DNA of 64,000 bases from Streptomyces amritsarensis (GTDB lineage Bacteria; Actinomycetota; Actinomycetes; Streptomycetales; Streptomycetaceae), in the NCBI RefSeq assembly GCF_001953875.1, contig NZ_MQUR01000007.1, positions 78,142-142,141 on the forward strand, read 5' to 3'. A program made the position numbers and the translations under genes. Positions 7,977 through 16,597 of the stretch are shown in pieces. How positions within the stretch are numbered: the stretch's first letter is position 1; each line of letters begins with the position of its first letter. Under the pieces are notes generated by a model, which was not told where the DNA came from, searched no databases, and was given only the letters and a program-made list of their open reading frames with translations.

Positions 7977-9237
7977 CGACGGCCTCCTCGGAATGGAATT
8001 CCGTCTCCCGCCAGTCGTCCGGCAGCAGGTGGTCCAGTACGTCGTCCACGGTCACCGCGCCCAGCAGCGACCCGCTCTCGTCGACCACCGGCACCGCGAC
8101 CATGTTGTAGGCGGCCAGGTGCGTGGTCACCGCGGGCAGCGAGGCGTTCGGCCGCAGCGGCGGCAGGTCCGTGTCCACGATCGAGCTGACCAGGGTGAAC
8201 GGCGGGTCCCGCAGCAGCCGCTGGAAGTGCACCGTGCCCAGGTACTTGCCCGTCGGCGTCTCGTCCGGAGGCCGGCACACGTACACCTGCGCCGCCAGCG
8301 CCGGCGACAGGTCCGCCTGCCGGACGCGGGCCAGCGCGTCCGCGACCGTGGCGTCCGGGCGCAGCACGATCGGCTCGGTGGTCATCAGACCGCCGGCGGT
8401 GTTCTCCTCGTAGGACAGCAGGCGGCGCACGTCGGCCGCGTCGTCGGGCCGCATCAGCGTCAGCAGCCGCTCCTTGTCGTCCTCCGGCAGCTCCGAGAGC
8501 AGGTCGGCGGCGTCGTCCGGGTCCATCGCCTCCAGGACGTCCGCGGCGCGCTCCTCCTTCAGCTTGCCGAGGATCTCCACCTGCTCGTCCTCGGGCAGCT
8601 CCTCCAGCACGTCCGCGAGCCGGTCGTCGTCGAGGGCGTTGGCCACCTCGGCACGCCGCTTCGGCGTCAGGTGGTGCAGGACGTTCGCCACGTCGGCCGG
8701 GCGCATCTGCTCGAAGGTGGCGACCAGGTTCTCGGCGCCCTGCCCGTGCTCCTCCAGGGAGAAGCCCGTCACGGCCGACCACTCCACCGTCAGGGCCTCG
8801 CCGCGCCGGCGCAGCGCACCCGACTTGCCCTTCCGCACGAAGATCCGGTCGATCTCCCAGTCCCGGCGGGCCGGCAGCTGCTGGATGGCCACGTCCAGGA
8901 CGGTGACCTCCTCGCCGCTGGCGACCAGCGTCACCCGCCGGTCCAGCAGCTCGCCCAGCACCAGCCGCTCGGTGGGGCGCTGCTCGAAGCGCCGCATGTT
9001 GATGACGCCGGTGGTGATGACCTGCCCGGACTCCACTCCCGTGACGCGTGTCATCGGCAGGAAGACCCGCCGCCGGCTGACCACCTCGACCACGAGCCCC
9101 AGCAGCCGCGGCGGTCGGCCGCCGACCCGCAGCATCGCGACGAGGTCGCGGACCCGGCCGACCTGGTCGCCGTTGGGATCGAAGACCGGCACACCCGACA
9201 GATGCGAGACGAAGATCCGCGGGGCGCCTGCAACCAT
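7966..9237 (-). CDS. MgtE_N/CBS-domain protein without a channel
   Basis: A 423-residue soluble protein. It begins with a PRC-barrel-like segment (HLSGVPVFDPNGDQVGRVRD), continues with the MgtE N-terminal superhelical domain (about residues 150-290, with repeated Glu-rich LPEDE/LPEDD motifs) and ends in a CBS pair. In true MgtE channels these domains sense magnesium and gate a membrane pore, but the five-helix pore is missing here. It is probably a cytoplasmic magnesium or nucleotide sensor. It overlaps DUF1003, and corA is 1.6 kb away. The same stand-alone protein occurs in mycobacteria (Rv1232c). Confidence 0.88.
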   Translation of the reverse strand: MVAGAPRIFVSHLSGVPVFDPNGDQVGRVRDLVAMLRVGGRPPRLLGLVVEVVSRRRVFLPMTRVTGVESGQVITTGVINMRRFEQRPTERLVLGELLDRRVTLVASGEEVTVLDVAIQQLPARRDWEIDRIFVRKGKSGALRRRGEALTVEWSAVTGFSLEEHGQGAENLVATFEQMRPADVANVLHHLTPKRRAEVANALDDDRLADVLEELPEDEQVEILGKLKEERAADVLEAMDPDDAADLLSELPEDDKERLLTLMRPDDAADVRRLLSYEENTAGGLMTTEPIVLRPDATVADALARVRQADLSPALAAQVYVCRPPDETPTGKYLGTVHFQRLLRDPPFTLVSSIVDTDLPPLRPNASLPAVTTHLAAYNMVAVPVVDESGSLLGAVTVDDVLDHLLPDDWRETEFHSEEAVGGR

Positions 9238-9423
9238 CCGAGCGCCTCCTAGAGCGTCAATCGACAGTCCTGCCGCCCCTCAGGCTAGCCCGTGCCGCAG
9301 GCAAGCGTCCTGGTGGGGAGGTCCGCCCGGGGCCCCGCGGACCCCGGGGAGCGGTCGCGGGCCGGCGCACACGGGCGGGTACGCTGCCTGCTGCCCGCAG
9401 ACGACGACGAGAGGCACCTGCCC

Positions 9424-10215
9424 GTGACCGCCTACTTCCCCGCCGCGCGGCTGCGCCGGGCCGCCCTGATCGGTGTGCTGTGCGCGGGCCTCGCCGTGAC
9501 CGGTACGGGTTGCGGGGACGACCCGGACGAGGGCACGAACGGCGTCGGCAGGCTCACCGCCGACAAGATCGAGGCGAAGGCCAAAGCGGCCGCGGGCGAT
9601 GCCGAATCGGTACACCTGTCGGGCACGCTGGTCAGCGGCGGCAAGGCCTTCACCGTCGACATGCGGCTGAAGTCGGACGGCGGCTCGGGCGAGGTGAAGT
9701 CGCAGGACGACACCTTCCAGCTGCTGCGGGTGGGGGAGCAGCTCTACCTGAAGGCCAGCGCGGCGTTCTGGGGGCAGACCGACTCGGCCGGCAAGCTCGC
9801 CGACAAGTACGTGAAGGTGCCCGAGGGCGACCCCTCCTACAAGCAGTTCCGCGGCTTCACCGACATGGACGTCCTGCTGGACGGCCTGCTGGGCCTGGAG
9901 GGCAAGCTCGCCAAGGGCTCCTACACCAAGGTCGGGCACACCCGCGCGGTCCAGGTCACGGCGGACGAGGGCAAGGGCGGCAAGCTCTCGGTGTCGCTGG
10001 AGGGGACCCCGTACCCGCTGCTCATGGAGCGGGCCGGCGGCGCCGGCCGGGTGGAACTCGCCGAGTGGGGCAAGCCGTTCCAGCTCGACCCGCCCGCCCA
10101 GGACCAGACGGTCGACTACGGCAGCCAGCTGCCGACGACCAAGGGGGAGGGCGGCGCGCCCGCCCCGGCCGCCTCCAAGGGCTCCGGCCAGGGCGCGAAC
10201 CCGACCACGCCGTAG
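9424..10215 (+). CDS. LppX/LprAFG-like lipoprotein
   Basis: A 263-residue predicted lipoprotein: basic N-terminus, hydrophobic stretch AALIGVLCAGLAVTGTG, then a cysteine at about residue 32. The lipobox is loose, with Gly at -3. The mature part has the pattern of the LppX/LprAFG family (VHLSGTL, FTVDMRLKSDGGSGEV, QLLRVGEQLYLKA), whose characterised members carry lipids or glycolipids to the outer envelope. The C-terminal 30 residues are Gly/Ala/Pro-rich. The GTG at 9424 was chosen to place the signal sequence at the N-terminus. The gene ends at a hairpin facing the convergent 10293 gene. Confidence 0.82.
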   Translation: MTAYFPAARLRRAALIGVLCAGLAVTGTGCGDDPDEGTNGVGRLTADKIEAKAKAAAGDAESVHLSGTLVSGGKAFTVDMRLKSDGGSGEVKSQDDTFQLLRVGEQLYLKASAAFWGQTDSAGKLADKYVKVPEGDPSYKQFRGFTDMDVLLDGLLGLEGKLAKGSYTKVGHTRAVQVTADEGKGGKLSVSLEGTPYPLLMERAGGAGRVELAEWGKPFQLDPPAQDQTVDYGSQLPTTKGEGGAPAPAASKGSGQGANPTTP

Positions 10216-10244
10216 GAGGCGACCCGCCGGCCAGGACCGGACGA

Positions 10245-10279
10245 CGCCCGGCGGCGTATCGCCGGTCAGGCGCCGGGCG
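10245..10279. terminator. Hairpin between convergent genes
   Basis: A 9-bp stem (cgcccggcg / cgccgggcg) with a 17-base loop, followed by gccttcttcc on the + strand. It lies between the lipoprotein gene and the convergent 10293 gene. Confidence 0.6.
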
Positions 10280-10292
10280 GGCCTTCTTCCGG

Positions 10293-10808
10293 TCAGCCCC
10301 GGGCGGCCTTCCTGCGCTTCAGCAGCAGCTTCGGCAGGGCCGCCGGGACCGGCCGGCGGGTCGTCGCCGGGGAGCCCAGCGGGGCCGCGGCCAGCGAGCC
10401 GTCCGGCAGCGCCGACCGCACCGACTCCGGCTCCAGCCGCAGCAGCCGGCACTCCCGCGCCCACCGCTCGGTCATGTCCTGCGCGTCGGGCGCGTTCAGC
10501 CGCTTGCCCTTGAGCTCGGCGACGGCCGCCTGCCACTCCTCGCCGCGGGGCGGCAGCTCCCGTACGGTCGCCGTCCAGGCCACCAGCCGGCCGCCCTTGT
10601 CCTTGCTCCGCACGGTCACCTCGGCGCCCGCGCCGTCCGCCAACCCCGGGAACGGCTGCTCGCCGGGCCCGTCACCCAGCACGTGGGCCGCACCGTCCAC
10701 CCAGGCGTGCCACAGGGCGCGGTCGGCGCCGGCGCCGCGGACCCAGATCAGGCCGGACTTCTTGGTGGCCTCCTCGACGAGGGCCAGGTCGAGCGTGCTG
10801 AGAGTCAT
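10293..10808 (-). CDS. Conserved actinobacterial hypothetical protein
   Basis: A 171-residue soluble protein with a basic C-terminus (LPKLLLKRRKAARG). The N-terminal half (GLIWVRGAGADRALWHAWVDGAAHVLGDG) has the spacing of small split-barrel proteins that bind flavin or F420, but no cofactor residue is certain, so no function is assigned. It is monocistronic, between a terminator and corA. Confidence 0.75.
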   Translation of the reverse strand: MTLSTLDLALVEEATKKSGLIWVRGAGADRALWHAWVDGAAHVLGDGPGEQPFPGLADGAGAEVTVRSKDKGGRLVAWTATVRELPPRGEEWQAAVAELKGKRLNAPDAQDMTERWARECRLLRLEPESVRSALPDGSLAAAPLGSPATTRRPVPAALPKLLLKRRKAARG

Positions 10809-10878
10809 GCGGACAGGGTAGGGGGTCGCCCCGCGGGCCCGAGGGGGTGTCTCGCGCTCAGGCCGGGATCGCGGCCTT

Positions 10879-11994
10879 CTAGAGCCAGCCGTGGCGGCGC
10901 AGCGCCCGGTGGATGGTGAAGCAGGCGCCGAAGATCGTCGCCATCACCATCGGGTAGCCGTACTCCCACCGGAGCTCGGGCATGTGGTCGAAGTTCATCC
11001 CGTACACGCCGCAGATCATCGTGGGCACCGCGATGATGGCCGCCCAGGAGGTGATCTTCCGCATGTCCTCGTTCTGCGCGACCGTCGCCTGCGCGAGGTT
11101 GGCCTGGAGGATGGAGTTCAGGAGCTCGTCGAAGCCCACCACCTGCTCGTGGACCCGCGCGAGGTGGTCGGCGACGTCCCGGAAGTACTTCTGGATGTCG
11201 GGGTCCACCAGCCGCATCGGCCGCTCGCTCAGCAGCTCCATCGGGCGCAGCAGCGGCGAGACCGCCCGCTTGAACTCCAGCACCTCCCGCTTGAGCTGGT
11301 AGATCCGGCCCGCGTCGCCGCCGCGCGCACTGCCCTTGGCGGGGGCCGCGAAGACATCGCTCTCCACCTCGTCGATGTCGTCCTGCACCGCCGCCGCGAC
11401 CGCGATGTAGCCGTCGACGACGTGGTCGGCGATGGAGTGCAGGACGGCCGAGGGCCCCTTGGACAGCAGGTCGGGGTCGTCCTGGAGGCGGTGGCGCAGA
11501 CCCTTGAGGGAGCCCTGTCCGCCGTGCCGGACGGTGATGACGAAGTCGGGGCCGGTGAAACACATCACCTCGCCCGTCTCCACCACCTCGCTGGTGGCGG
11601 TCAGTTCGGCGTGCTCCACGTAGTGGATGGTCTTGAAGACGGTGAAGAGGGTGTCGTCGTACCGCTCCAGCTTCGGCCGCTGGTGCGCGTGCACCGCGTC
11701 CTCCACGGCCAGCGGGTGCAGGCCGAAGGTGGCGGCGATCCCCGCGAACTCGGCCTCCGTCGGCTCGTGCAGGCCGATCCAGGCGAAACCGCCGTCCTCG
11801 CGCACCCGGCGGATCGCCTCACGGGGTGTCAGACACGCGGGCCCCAGCACCCGGCGGCCGTCGCGGTACACGGCGCAGTCGACCACCGCGCTGCTCGCCG
11901 ACGGGTCGCGGGTCGCGTCGTAGCCGGGCTGGACGGGGGTGGACTTGCGCAGGGACGGGCGTACGGCCGCACGCAGGTAGGGCAGCATCGACAT
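10879..11994 (-). CDS. corA: CorA family magnesium/cobalt transporter
   Basis: A 371-residue transporter with a large cytoplasmic N-terminal domain and two C-terminal transmembrane helices. The signature YGMNF (GMN loop) lies between the helices, near residue 330, and forms the ion selectivity filter of the pentameric channel. CorA imports magnesium and can carry cobalt or nickel. The ATG at 11994 was chosen because GAAGGAGCC lies just upstream; the 92 extra codons in the longer reading look like leader, not protein. The mycobacterial orthologue (Rv1239c) is in the same neighbourhood. Confidence 0.93.
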   Translation of the reverse strand: MSMLPYLRAAVRPSLRKSTPVQPGYDATRDPSASSAVVDCAVYRDGRRVLGPACLTPREAIRRVREDGGFAWIGLHEPTEAEFAGIAATFGLHPLAVEDAVHAHQRPKLERYDDTLFTVFKTIHYVEHAELTATSEVVETGEVMCFTGPDFVITVRHGGQGSLKGLRHRLQDDPDLLSKGPSAVLHSIADHVVDGYIAVAAAVQDDIDEVESDVFAAPAKGSARGGDAGRIYQLKREVLEFKRAVSPLLRPMELLSERPMRLVDPDIQKYFRDVADHLARVHEQVVGFDELLNSILQANLAQATVAQNEDMRKITSWAAIIAVPTMICGVYGMNFDHMPELRWEYGYPMVMATIFGACFTIHRALRRHGWL

Positions 11995-12369
11995 GGCAGG
12001 CTCCTTCGCACGCACGGCTGCGGACCGTACGGGTGGGAGACCCTCCATCACCGCGCGGGGGCAGGCCGGGCAGGCGGGAGGGAACAGGACGGAGGACAAA
12101 CGTCTTGCCGTCGCTCTTCTACTGATCAGAAGATCACAGAGGGCGGGAAACGCCCGCCGGAGAAGCGGAAGAGCGATGGGTACTGCACGATCGACTTCGG
12201 TCCACCGCAGCCCCACCTCCTCCGGCCGGTCCCCCGTAGGGGACGTCCTGTCTCCGGGGCCTTGAAACAACGCTTCTGCGTGCGGCCCCGAACAGCTGTC
12301 AACACTATCAGCCGACGGATGGTCAAGACCCGCTCTTTACCCGGCTGATACGAGTTCTATGCTCGTTTC
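11995..12369. other. 375-bp divergent intergenic region, corA / SUFU gene
   Basis: This stretch holds the corA leader on the minus strand and the SUFU promoter on the plus strand. A TTGACA hexamer on the minus strand near 12296-12301 could be the corA -35 box, which would give a leader of roughly 270 bases. The leader contains small inverted repeats, for example ccgccggagaagcgg and ggcgggaaacgcccgcc. I could not match it to the M-box magnesium riboswitch. No gene was seen. Confidence 0.45.
12336..12369 (+). promoter_or_regulatory. Promoter for leaderless SUFU gene
   Basis: TTTACC (12336-12341), a 16-base spacer and TATGCT (12358-12363) end six bases before the ATG. Transcription should therefore begin at or next to the start codon, and no Shine-Dalgarno sequence is present. 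Confidence 0.55.
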
Positions 12370-12954
12370 ATGGCAGAAATTCTGGCTCTCGTCGAGGCCC
12401 GGCTGCGCACCGCGTTCGGTGAACCCGACGCCCGCGCCGCCGTCACCTTCCTGGGCACCGACCGCATCGAGGTACTCCGTTTCGCCGAGGGCGACCTCGT
12501 GCGGTACGCGACCCTGGGGATGTCCGCGAACCCGATGACCGATCCGACCGCCGTCGTCGCCGACCCCGTACGGGGCCCGCGCGCCGAACTGGTGCTGACC
12601 GTACGGGGAGGGCTGGCGGACACCGACAAACTGCTCAGGCCGCTCGCGGTGCTGGCCGCCTCCCCGCAGGTCGAGGGGCTGGTCGTGGCCCCCGGGGCCT
12701 CGCTCGACGTGGGCGAGCCGCTGTGGGAGGGAGCGCCGTTCAGCTCCGTCCTCGTGGCGGAACCGGGCGGCCTGGTGGAGGACCTGGAGCTCGACGAGCC
12801 CATGGAGGCGGTGCGGTTCCTGCCGCTGCTGCCGATGACGGCGAACGAGGCCGCCTGGAAGCGGGTCCACGGCGCGGCGGCCCTCCAGGAGCGCTGGCTC
12901 GCGCGCGGAACGGACCTGCGGGATCCTCTGCGTAGCGCTGTCGCACTGGACTGA
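12370..12954 (+). CDS. Suppressor-of-fused (SUFU) domain protein
   Basis: A 194-residue soluble protein built entirely of one bacterial SUFU-like domain. Recognisable parts are the early VTFLGTDRIEVLRF segment, the YATLGMSANPM motif, LVLTVRGG and the FLPLLPMTANEAAWKR block near the C-terminus. Bacterial SUFU proteins are often linked to contact-toxin immunity, but this copy is a stand-alone conserved Streptomyces gene with no toxin gene beside it, so that role is not supported here. The start is probably leaderless. Confidence 0.85.
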   Translation: MAEILALVEARLRTAFGEPDARAAVTFLGTDRIEVLRFAEGDLVRYATLGMSANPMTDPTAVVADPVRGPRAELVLTVRGGLADTDKLLRPLAVLAASPQVEGLVVAPGASLDVGEPLWEGAPFSSVLVAEPGGLVEDLELDEPMEAVRFLPLLPMTANEAAWKRVHGAAALQERWLARGTDLRDPLRSAVALD

Positions 12955-13014
12955 CAGCCCGGACGGGTGACCATGCCTTGACTGGCGGCCGGGCGGGGAG
13001 GAGCGTGGCTACCT

Positions 13015-13659
13015 ATGAGGGGTGAACCAACTTGCCCGAAGTGCGGTGGCCGGGTCAGGGCGCCCGGACTCTTCTCCGACTCCTGGCAGTGCGCGGTGCA
13101 CGGCGCTGTCCACCCCCTGCAACCCGTCATCCCGCCGAGCGTGGAGGGCCTGGGCGTGGTCGTGCACCGGGCGCGCGTACCGGTGTGGATGCCGTGGCCG
13201 CTGCCGCTCGGATGGCTGTTCACCGGGGTGGCGTCCGCCGGTGACGACCGCAGCGGCGGCCGGGCGACGGTGGTCGCCTGCTCGGGTCCCGGACCGGTGG
13301 GCGGGGTGGGGGAGCTGCTGCTGATCGCGGAGGAGCTGGGCGTCGGCCTGGGCGCGCGGTACGCGGGCATCGACGGCCTCGACCCGGGCCGGTCCATCAA
13401 CATGGACGGGCCGCCCCACACCAAGGTGGTCGCGGCGGGCCGGCCCACGCCGCTGTGGCACGTGGGCGGCGGCCCGGACGACCGGGCCGTCTTCGCCGGC
13501 GAGGCACGCGGCCTGTGGCTGTGGGCCATCGTCTGGCCGCAGCAGTCCGGCCTCCTGCTCTACGACGAGCTGGTCCTCACCGACCTGCGCGAAGGGGGCG
13601 CCGAGGTCGAACTCCTCCCGTGCGGTGCCCTGAGCCCGCGCATCCTGGGGCCCGTGTAG
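13015..13659 (+). CDS. DUF6758 protein with N-terminal zinc ribbon
   Basis: A 214-residue soluble protein beginning MRGEPTCPKCGGRVRAPG. The CPKC pair and a following WQCAVHG segment look like a small zinc ribbon over residues 7-30. The rest (LPLGWLFTGVASAGDDRSGG onward) is the conserved body of a Streptomyces family I know as DUF6758. The function is unknown. The gene sits 60 bases after the SUFU gene on the same strand and may share its transcript. Confidence 0.8.
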   Translation: MRGEPTCPKCGGRVRAPGLFSDSWQCAVHGAVHPLQPVIPPSVEGLGVVVHRARVPVWMPWPLPLGWLFTGVASAGDDRSGGRATVVACSGPGPVGGVGELLLIAEELGVGLGARYAGIDGLDPGRSINMDGPPHTKVVAAGRPTPLWHVGGGPDDRAVFAGEARGLWLWAIVWPQQSGLLLYDELVLTDLREGGAEVELLPCGALSPRILGPV

Positions 13660-13761
13660 AGCGCCGCGGGCCTCCTGGCAGAGATCCTTCCGGCGAAAGC
13701 GGACCTTCCGCCCGGTTATCCTGGGGTGTCCCCCCGTCCGTACGACCCCTGGAGCTCGGCT

Positions 13762-14625
13762 GTGCGCATCGACCTGCACGCCCACTCCACGGCATCCGAC
13801 GGTACGGACACCCCCGCCGAACTGGTGCGCAACGCCGCCGGCGCCGGGCTGGACGTGGTCGCGCTGACCGACCACGACACCGTCGGCGGGTACGGCGAGG
13901 CCCTCGCGGCCCTGCCCGCGGGACTGACGCTGGTGACGGGCGCCGAGCTGTCCTGCCGCCTCGACGGGGTCGGTGTGCACATGCTCGCCTACCTCTTCGA
14001 CCCCGAGGAGCCCGAGCTCGCGCGCGAGCGGGAACTCGTCCGGGACGACCGGGTCCCGCGGGCCCGGACCATGGTCGGCAAGCTCCAGGACCTCGGCGTG
14101 GACGTCACCTGGGAACAGGTGGCGCGGATCGCCGGCGACGGTTCGGTCGGCCGGCCGCACATCGCGACCGCCCTCGTCGAGCTGGGCGTCGTGCCCACCG
14201 TCTCGGACGCCTTCACGCCGGACTGGCTCGCCGACGGCGGCCGCGCGTACGCCGAGAAGCACGAGCTCGACCCCTTCGACGCCGTACGCCTGGTCAAGGC
14301 GGCCGGCGGCGTCACCGTCCTCGCGCACCCCGCCGCCGTCAAGCGCGGCCGCTGCGTGTCGGAGTCCGCGATAGCCGAACTGGCGGCCGCGGGCCTGGAC
14401 GGCGTCGAGGTCGACCACATGGACCACGACACCGACACCCGCGCGCGCCTGCGCGCCCTGGCGGCGGAACTCGGGCTGCTGACCACCGGCTCCAGCGACT
14501 ACCACGGCAGCCGCAAGACGTGCCGCCTGGGCGAGTACACGACCGACCCCGAGATCTACGGCGAGATCACGCGCCGCGCGACCGGGGCCTTCCCCGTGCC
14601 GGGCGCCGGCGGGCGCGGGCGCTGA
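13762..14625 (+). CDS. PHP domain metal-dependent phosphoesterase
   Basis: A 287-residue protein of the PHP family (YciV/TrpH-like). Metal-binding motifs are visible: HAH in IDLHAHSTASDGT at the N-terminus, LTDHDT near residue 35, the GAEL segment, LAHPAAV near residue 190 and GSSDYHG near the C-terminus. Family members are trinuclear metal phosphoesterases; TrpH hydrolyses 3',5'-nucleotide bisphosphates and short RNAs. The GTG at 13762 was chosen because GGAG precedes it by eight bases and the PHP fold begins at once. Likely cytoplasmic. Confidence 0.9.
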   Translation: MRIDLHAHSTASDGTDTPAELVRNAAGAGLDVVALTDHDTVGGYGEALAALPAGLTLVTGAELSCRLDGVGVHMLAYLFDPEEPELARERELVRDDRVPRARTMVGKLQDLGVDVTWEQVARIAGDGSVGRPHIATALVELGVVPTVSDAFTPDWLADGGRAYAEKHELDPFDAVRLVKAAGGVTVLAHPAAVKRGRCVSESAIAELAAAGLDGVEVDHMDHDTDTRARLRALAAELGLLTTGSSDYHGSRKTCRLGEYTTDPEIYGEITRRATGAFPVPGAGGRGR

Positions 14626-14701
14626 CCGGCCACTTCGCGGCCCGCTCGACCCGTCCCTGACTTCTTCTTCGCGACACCCCTCTCTCCTGCAAGGCATCAC
14701 T

Positions 14702-15307
14702 GTGTTCGACTTCGCCGTCTTCGGATCCCTTTTTCTCACCCTTTTTGTGATTATGGACCCCCCGGGGATCACGCCCATCTTCCTGGCGCTGACCTCCGGC
14801 CGTCCCGTCAAGGTGCAGCGCCGCATGGCGTGGCAGGCCGTCTGCGTGGCCTTCGGGGTGATCGCGGTCTTCGGCCTCTGCGGTCAGCAGATCCTCGACT
14901 ACCTGCACGTCTCCGTCCCGGCGCTGATGATCGCCGGCGGTCTGCTGCTCCTGCTCATCGCGCTCGACCTGCTCACCGGCAAGACCGACGAGCCCAAGCA
15001 GACCAAGGACGTGAACGTCGCCCTGGTCCCGCTCGGCATGCCGCTGCTGGCCGGGCCCGGTGCGATCGTCTCGGTCATCCTGGCCGTCCAGAAGGCGGAC
15101 GGGGCGGCCGGCCAGATCTCCGTCTGGGCCGCGATCATCGCCATGCACGTCGTGCTGTGGATCACCATGCGCTACTCGCTGGTGATCATCCGGGTCATCA
15201 AGGACGGCGGCGTCGTCCTCGTGACCCGGCTCGCCGGCATGATGCTGTCGGCGATCGCCGTCCAGCAGATCATCAACGGCGTGCTCCAGGTGGTCCGGGG
15301 ATCCTGA
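14702..15307 (+). CDS. MarC family integral membrane protein
   Basis: A 201-residue protein with six predicted transmembrane helices and the family's N-terminal FLTLFVIMDPPGITPIFLAL segment and PLGMPLLAGPGAIVSVIL motif. MarC proteins are conserved inner-membrane proteins; a role in multidrug resistance was withdrawn and amino-acid export has been suggested for some. The GTG start follows ctctcctgcaaggcatcact. The gene ends at a strong hairpin. Confidence 0.9.
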   Translation: MFDFAVFGSLFLTLFVIMDPPGITPIFLALTSGRPVKVQRRMAWQAVCVAFGVIAVFGLCGQQILDYLHVSVPALMIAGGLLLLLIALDLLTGKTDEPKQTKDVNVALVPLGMPLLAGPGAIVSVILAVQKADGAAGQISVWAAIIAMHVVLWITMRYSLVIIRVIKDGGVVLVTRLAGMMLSAIAVQQIINGVLQVVRGS

Positions 15308-15332
15308 CCGCCTGCGCCCCGTACCTGCGCGA

Positions 15333-15364
15333 ACGCCCCCGCACCGGTCCCGGTGCGGGGGCGT
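15333..15364. terminator. Bidirectional terminator hairpin
   Basis: A 15-bp perfect stem (acgcccccgcaccgg / ccggtgcgggggcgt) with a 2-base centre, between marC and the convergent 15384 gene. Confidence 0.75.
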
Positions 15365-15383
15365 GAACGTACTGGGCGGAGCG

Positions 15384-15536
15384 TCAGGAGGACGCCCTCT
15401 CGGCCGGTCGGATGAGGATGCGCTGGCCGATCGACGCGGCCTGCTGCACGATCCGGTTGACGGAGGCCGCGTCCACGACGGTGCTGTCCACGGCGGTCCC
15501 GTCGACGTCGTCCAGGCGCAGAATCTCGAAGCGCAC
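15384..15536 (-). CDS. Small conserved hypothetical protein
   Basis: A 50-residue protein (GTG start, preceded by gaagggagaagccc) reading MRFEILRLDDVDGTAVDSTV at the N-terminus and ending ILIRPAERASS. It is acidic in the first half with an amphipathic middle (ASVNRIVQQAASIGQR). I recall near-identical small proteins next to marC in other Streptomyces, which supports it as real. The longer reading from 15569 lacks a ribosome site. The function is unknown. Confidence 0.7.
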   Translation of the reverse strand: MRFEILRLDDVDGTAVDSTVVDAASVNRIVQQAASIGQRILIRPAERASS

Positions 15537-15631
15537 GGGCTTCTCCCTTCGTCGGTGTTCTCCTTGCACTGAGTCAACGAAGTGTAAGCCGCAATCATTC
15601 CCTACGCTAAGGAAATTTTTTCACTGGCTAA

Positions 15632-16489
15632 CTACACGGGGGTGGCGGAGTCCCAGAACGAGGCCAGCGCGGCGGCCGTCGTCGCGGGGTCCTCGGCGTT
15701 CGGGGAGTGCTCGGTCCCGGGGACCACCACTCGCCGCGCACCGAGCCGCTCGGCCATCGCGTCCATCAGCGGGACCGGCCAGGCGTAGTCCACGGCCCCG
15801 GACAGCACCAGCTTCGGGAGCGCCACCCGGCTCAGCTCGTCCACCCGGTCGGGCTCGCAGATCAGCGCCCGGCCCGTGACCACCAGCTGCTCGGGGACGG
15901 TGGCCAGCCACCGCTCGCGCAGGAAGCGTGTCAGCTCGGGGGAGTCCCGGGCCGCGTCCTGCGCGTCGTGCGCCCGCATCGCCTCCCAGATCCCCGGCAT
16001 GTCGTCGCCCATCGCCTCCAGCGCGGCGACCAGCAGTTTCGTTCGCGCCTGCTGCTCCTCGGCGATCGCCGCCGGCCCGCTGCTCAGCAGGGTGAGCGAG
16101 GCGAACGGCGACGGGTCGCGCAACACGGCCGCGCGCGAGACCAGCCCGCCGAGCGAGTGGCCGACGAGGTGCACGCGCTCCGCGCCCAAGGCTCGGACCT
16201 GCGCGAGGACGTCACCCGCGAGCTCCTCCATGCCGTACGCGGACTCCTCGCGCGGGCCGGGCGTCTCGTGCTGGCCGCGCCCGTCCACGGCGACCACCCG
16301 GTAGCCGGCGGCGGCCAGCGGCTCCAGCAGCCCGATGAAGTCCTCCTTGCTGCCCGTGAAGCCGGGAACCAGCAGGGCGGTGCCGCGGACCGGCTCGCCG
16401 GCCTCGTGCACGGCGAAGGATCCGCGGTCGGTGGACAGGTGGTACGCACGGGCGGCGGACGGCAGCGTGAGGCGCGGCGGCTTGCTCAT
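15632..16489 (-). CDS. Alpha/beta hydrolase
   Basis: A 285-residue alpha/beta hydrolase-fold protein. Visible features are the oxyanion-region VPGFTGSKEDF near residue 41, the nucleophile elbow GHSLGG near residue 112 (catalytic Ser), a lid region and the late PGTEHSPNAED segment carrying the catalytic His near residue 266. The acid is probably the Asp in SGAVDYAWP. No signal peptide, so cytoplasmic. The substrate is unknown. It is monocistronic, with a terminator on the helicase side. Confidence 0.85.
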   Translation of the reverse strand: MSKPPRLTLPSAARAYHLSTDRGSFAVHEAGEPVRGTALLVPGFTGSKEDFIGLLEPLAAAGYRVVAVDGRGQHETPGPREESAYGMEELAGDVLAQVRALGAERVHLVGHSLGGLVSRAAVLRDPSPFASLTLLSSGPAAIAEEQQARTKLLVAALEAMGDDMPGIWEAMRAHDAQDAARDSPELTRFLRERWLATVPEQLVVTGRALICEPDRVDELSRVALPKLVLSGAVDYAWPVPLMDAMAERLGARRVVVPGTEHSPNAEDPATTAAALASFWDSATPV

Positions 16490-16529
16490 GACCAGAGGTT
16501 ACCGGCCCGTAGCTTCCGGCGCGGCCCGG

Positions 16530-16580
16530 GTACGCCGACGGCCCCGCCCCCTCGGAAAGGGGACGGGGCCGTCGGCGTAC
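16530..16580. terminator. Strong terminator hairpin downstream of DEAD-box helicase
   Basis: A 17-bp perfect stem (gtacgccgacggccccg / cggggccgtcggcgtac) around a 17-base loop, placed just after the helicase stop on the minus strand. Confidence 0.8.
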
Positions 16581-16597
16581 GTGCTGCCGGGCCGGTC

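Noticed and set aside
7573..9252. A 559-codon plus-strand frame opposite DUF1003 and MgtE_N
   Set aside because: It is a shadow frame; its Arg/His/Val-rich composition is the typical antisense signature.
11995..12369. Magnesium riboswitch (M-box) before corA
   Set aside because: The leader is long enough, but I found none of the conserved M-box blocks; the idea rests only on gene identity.
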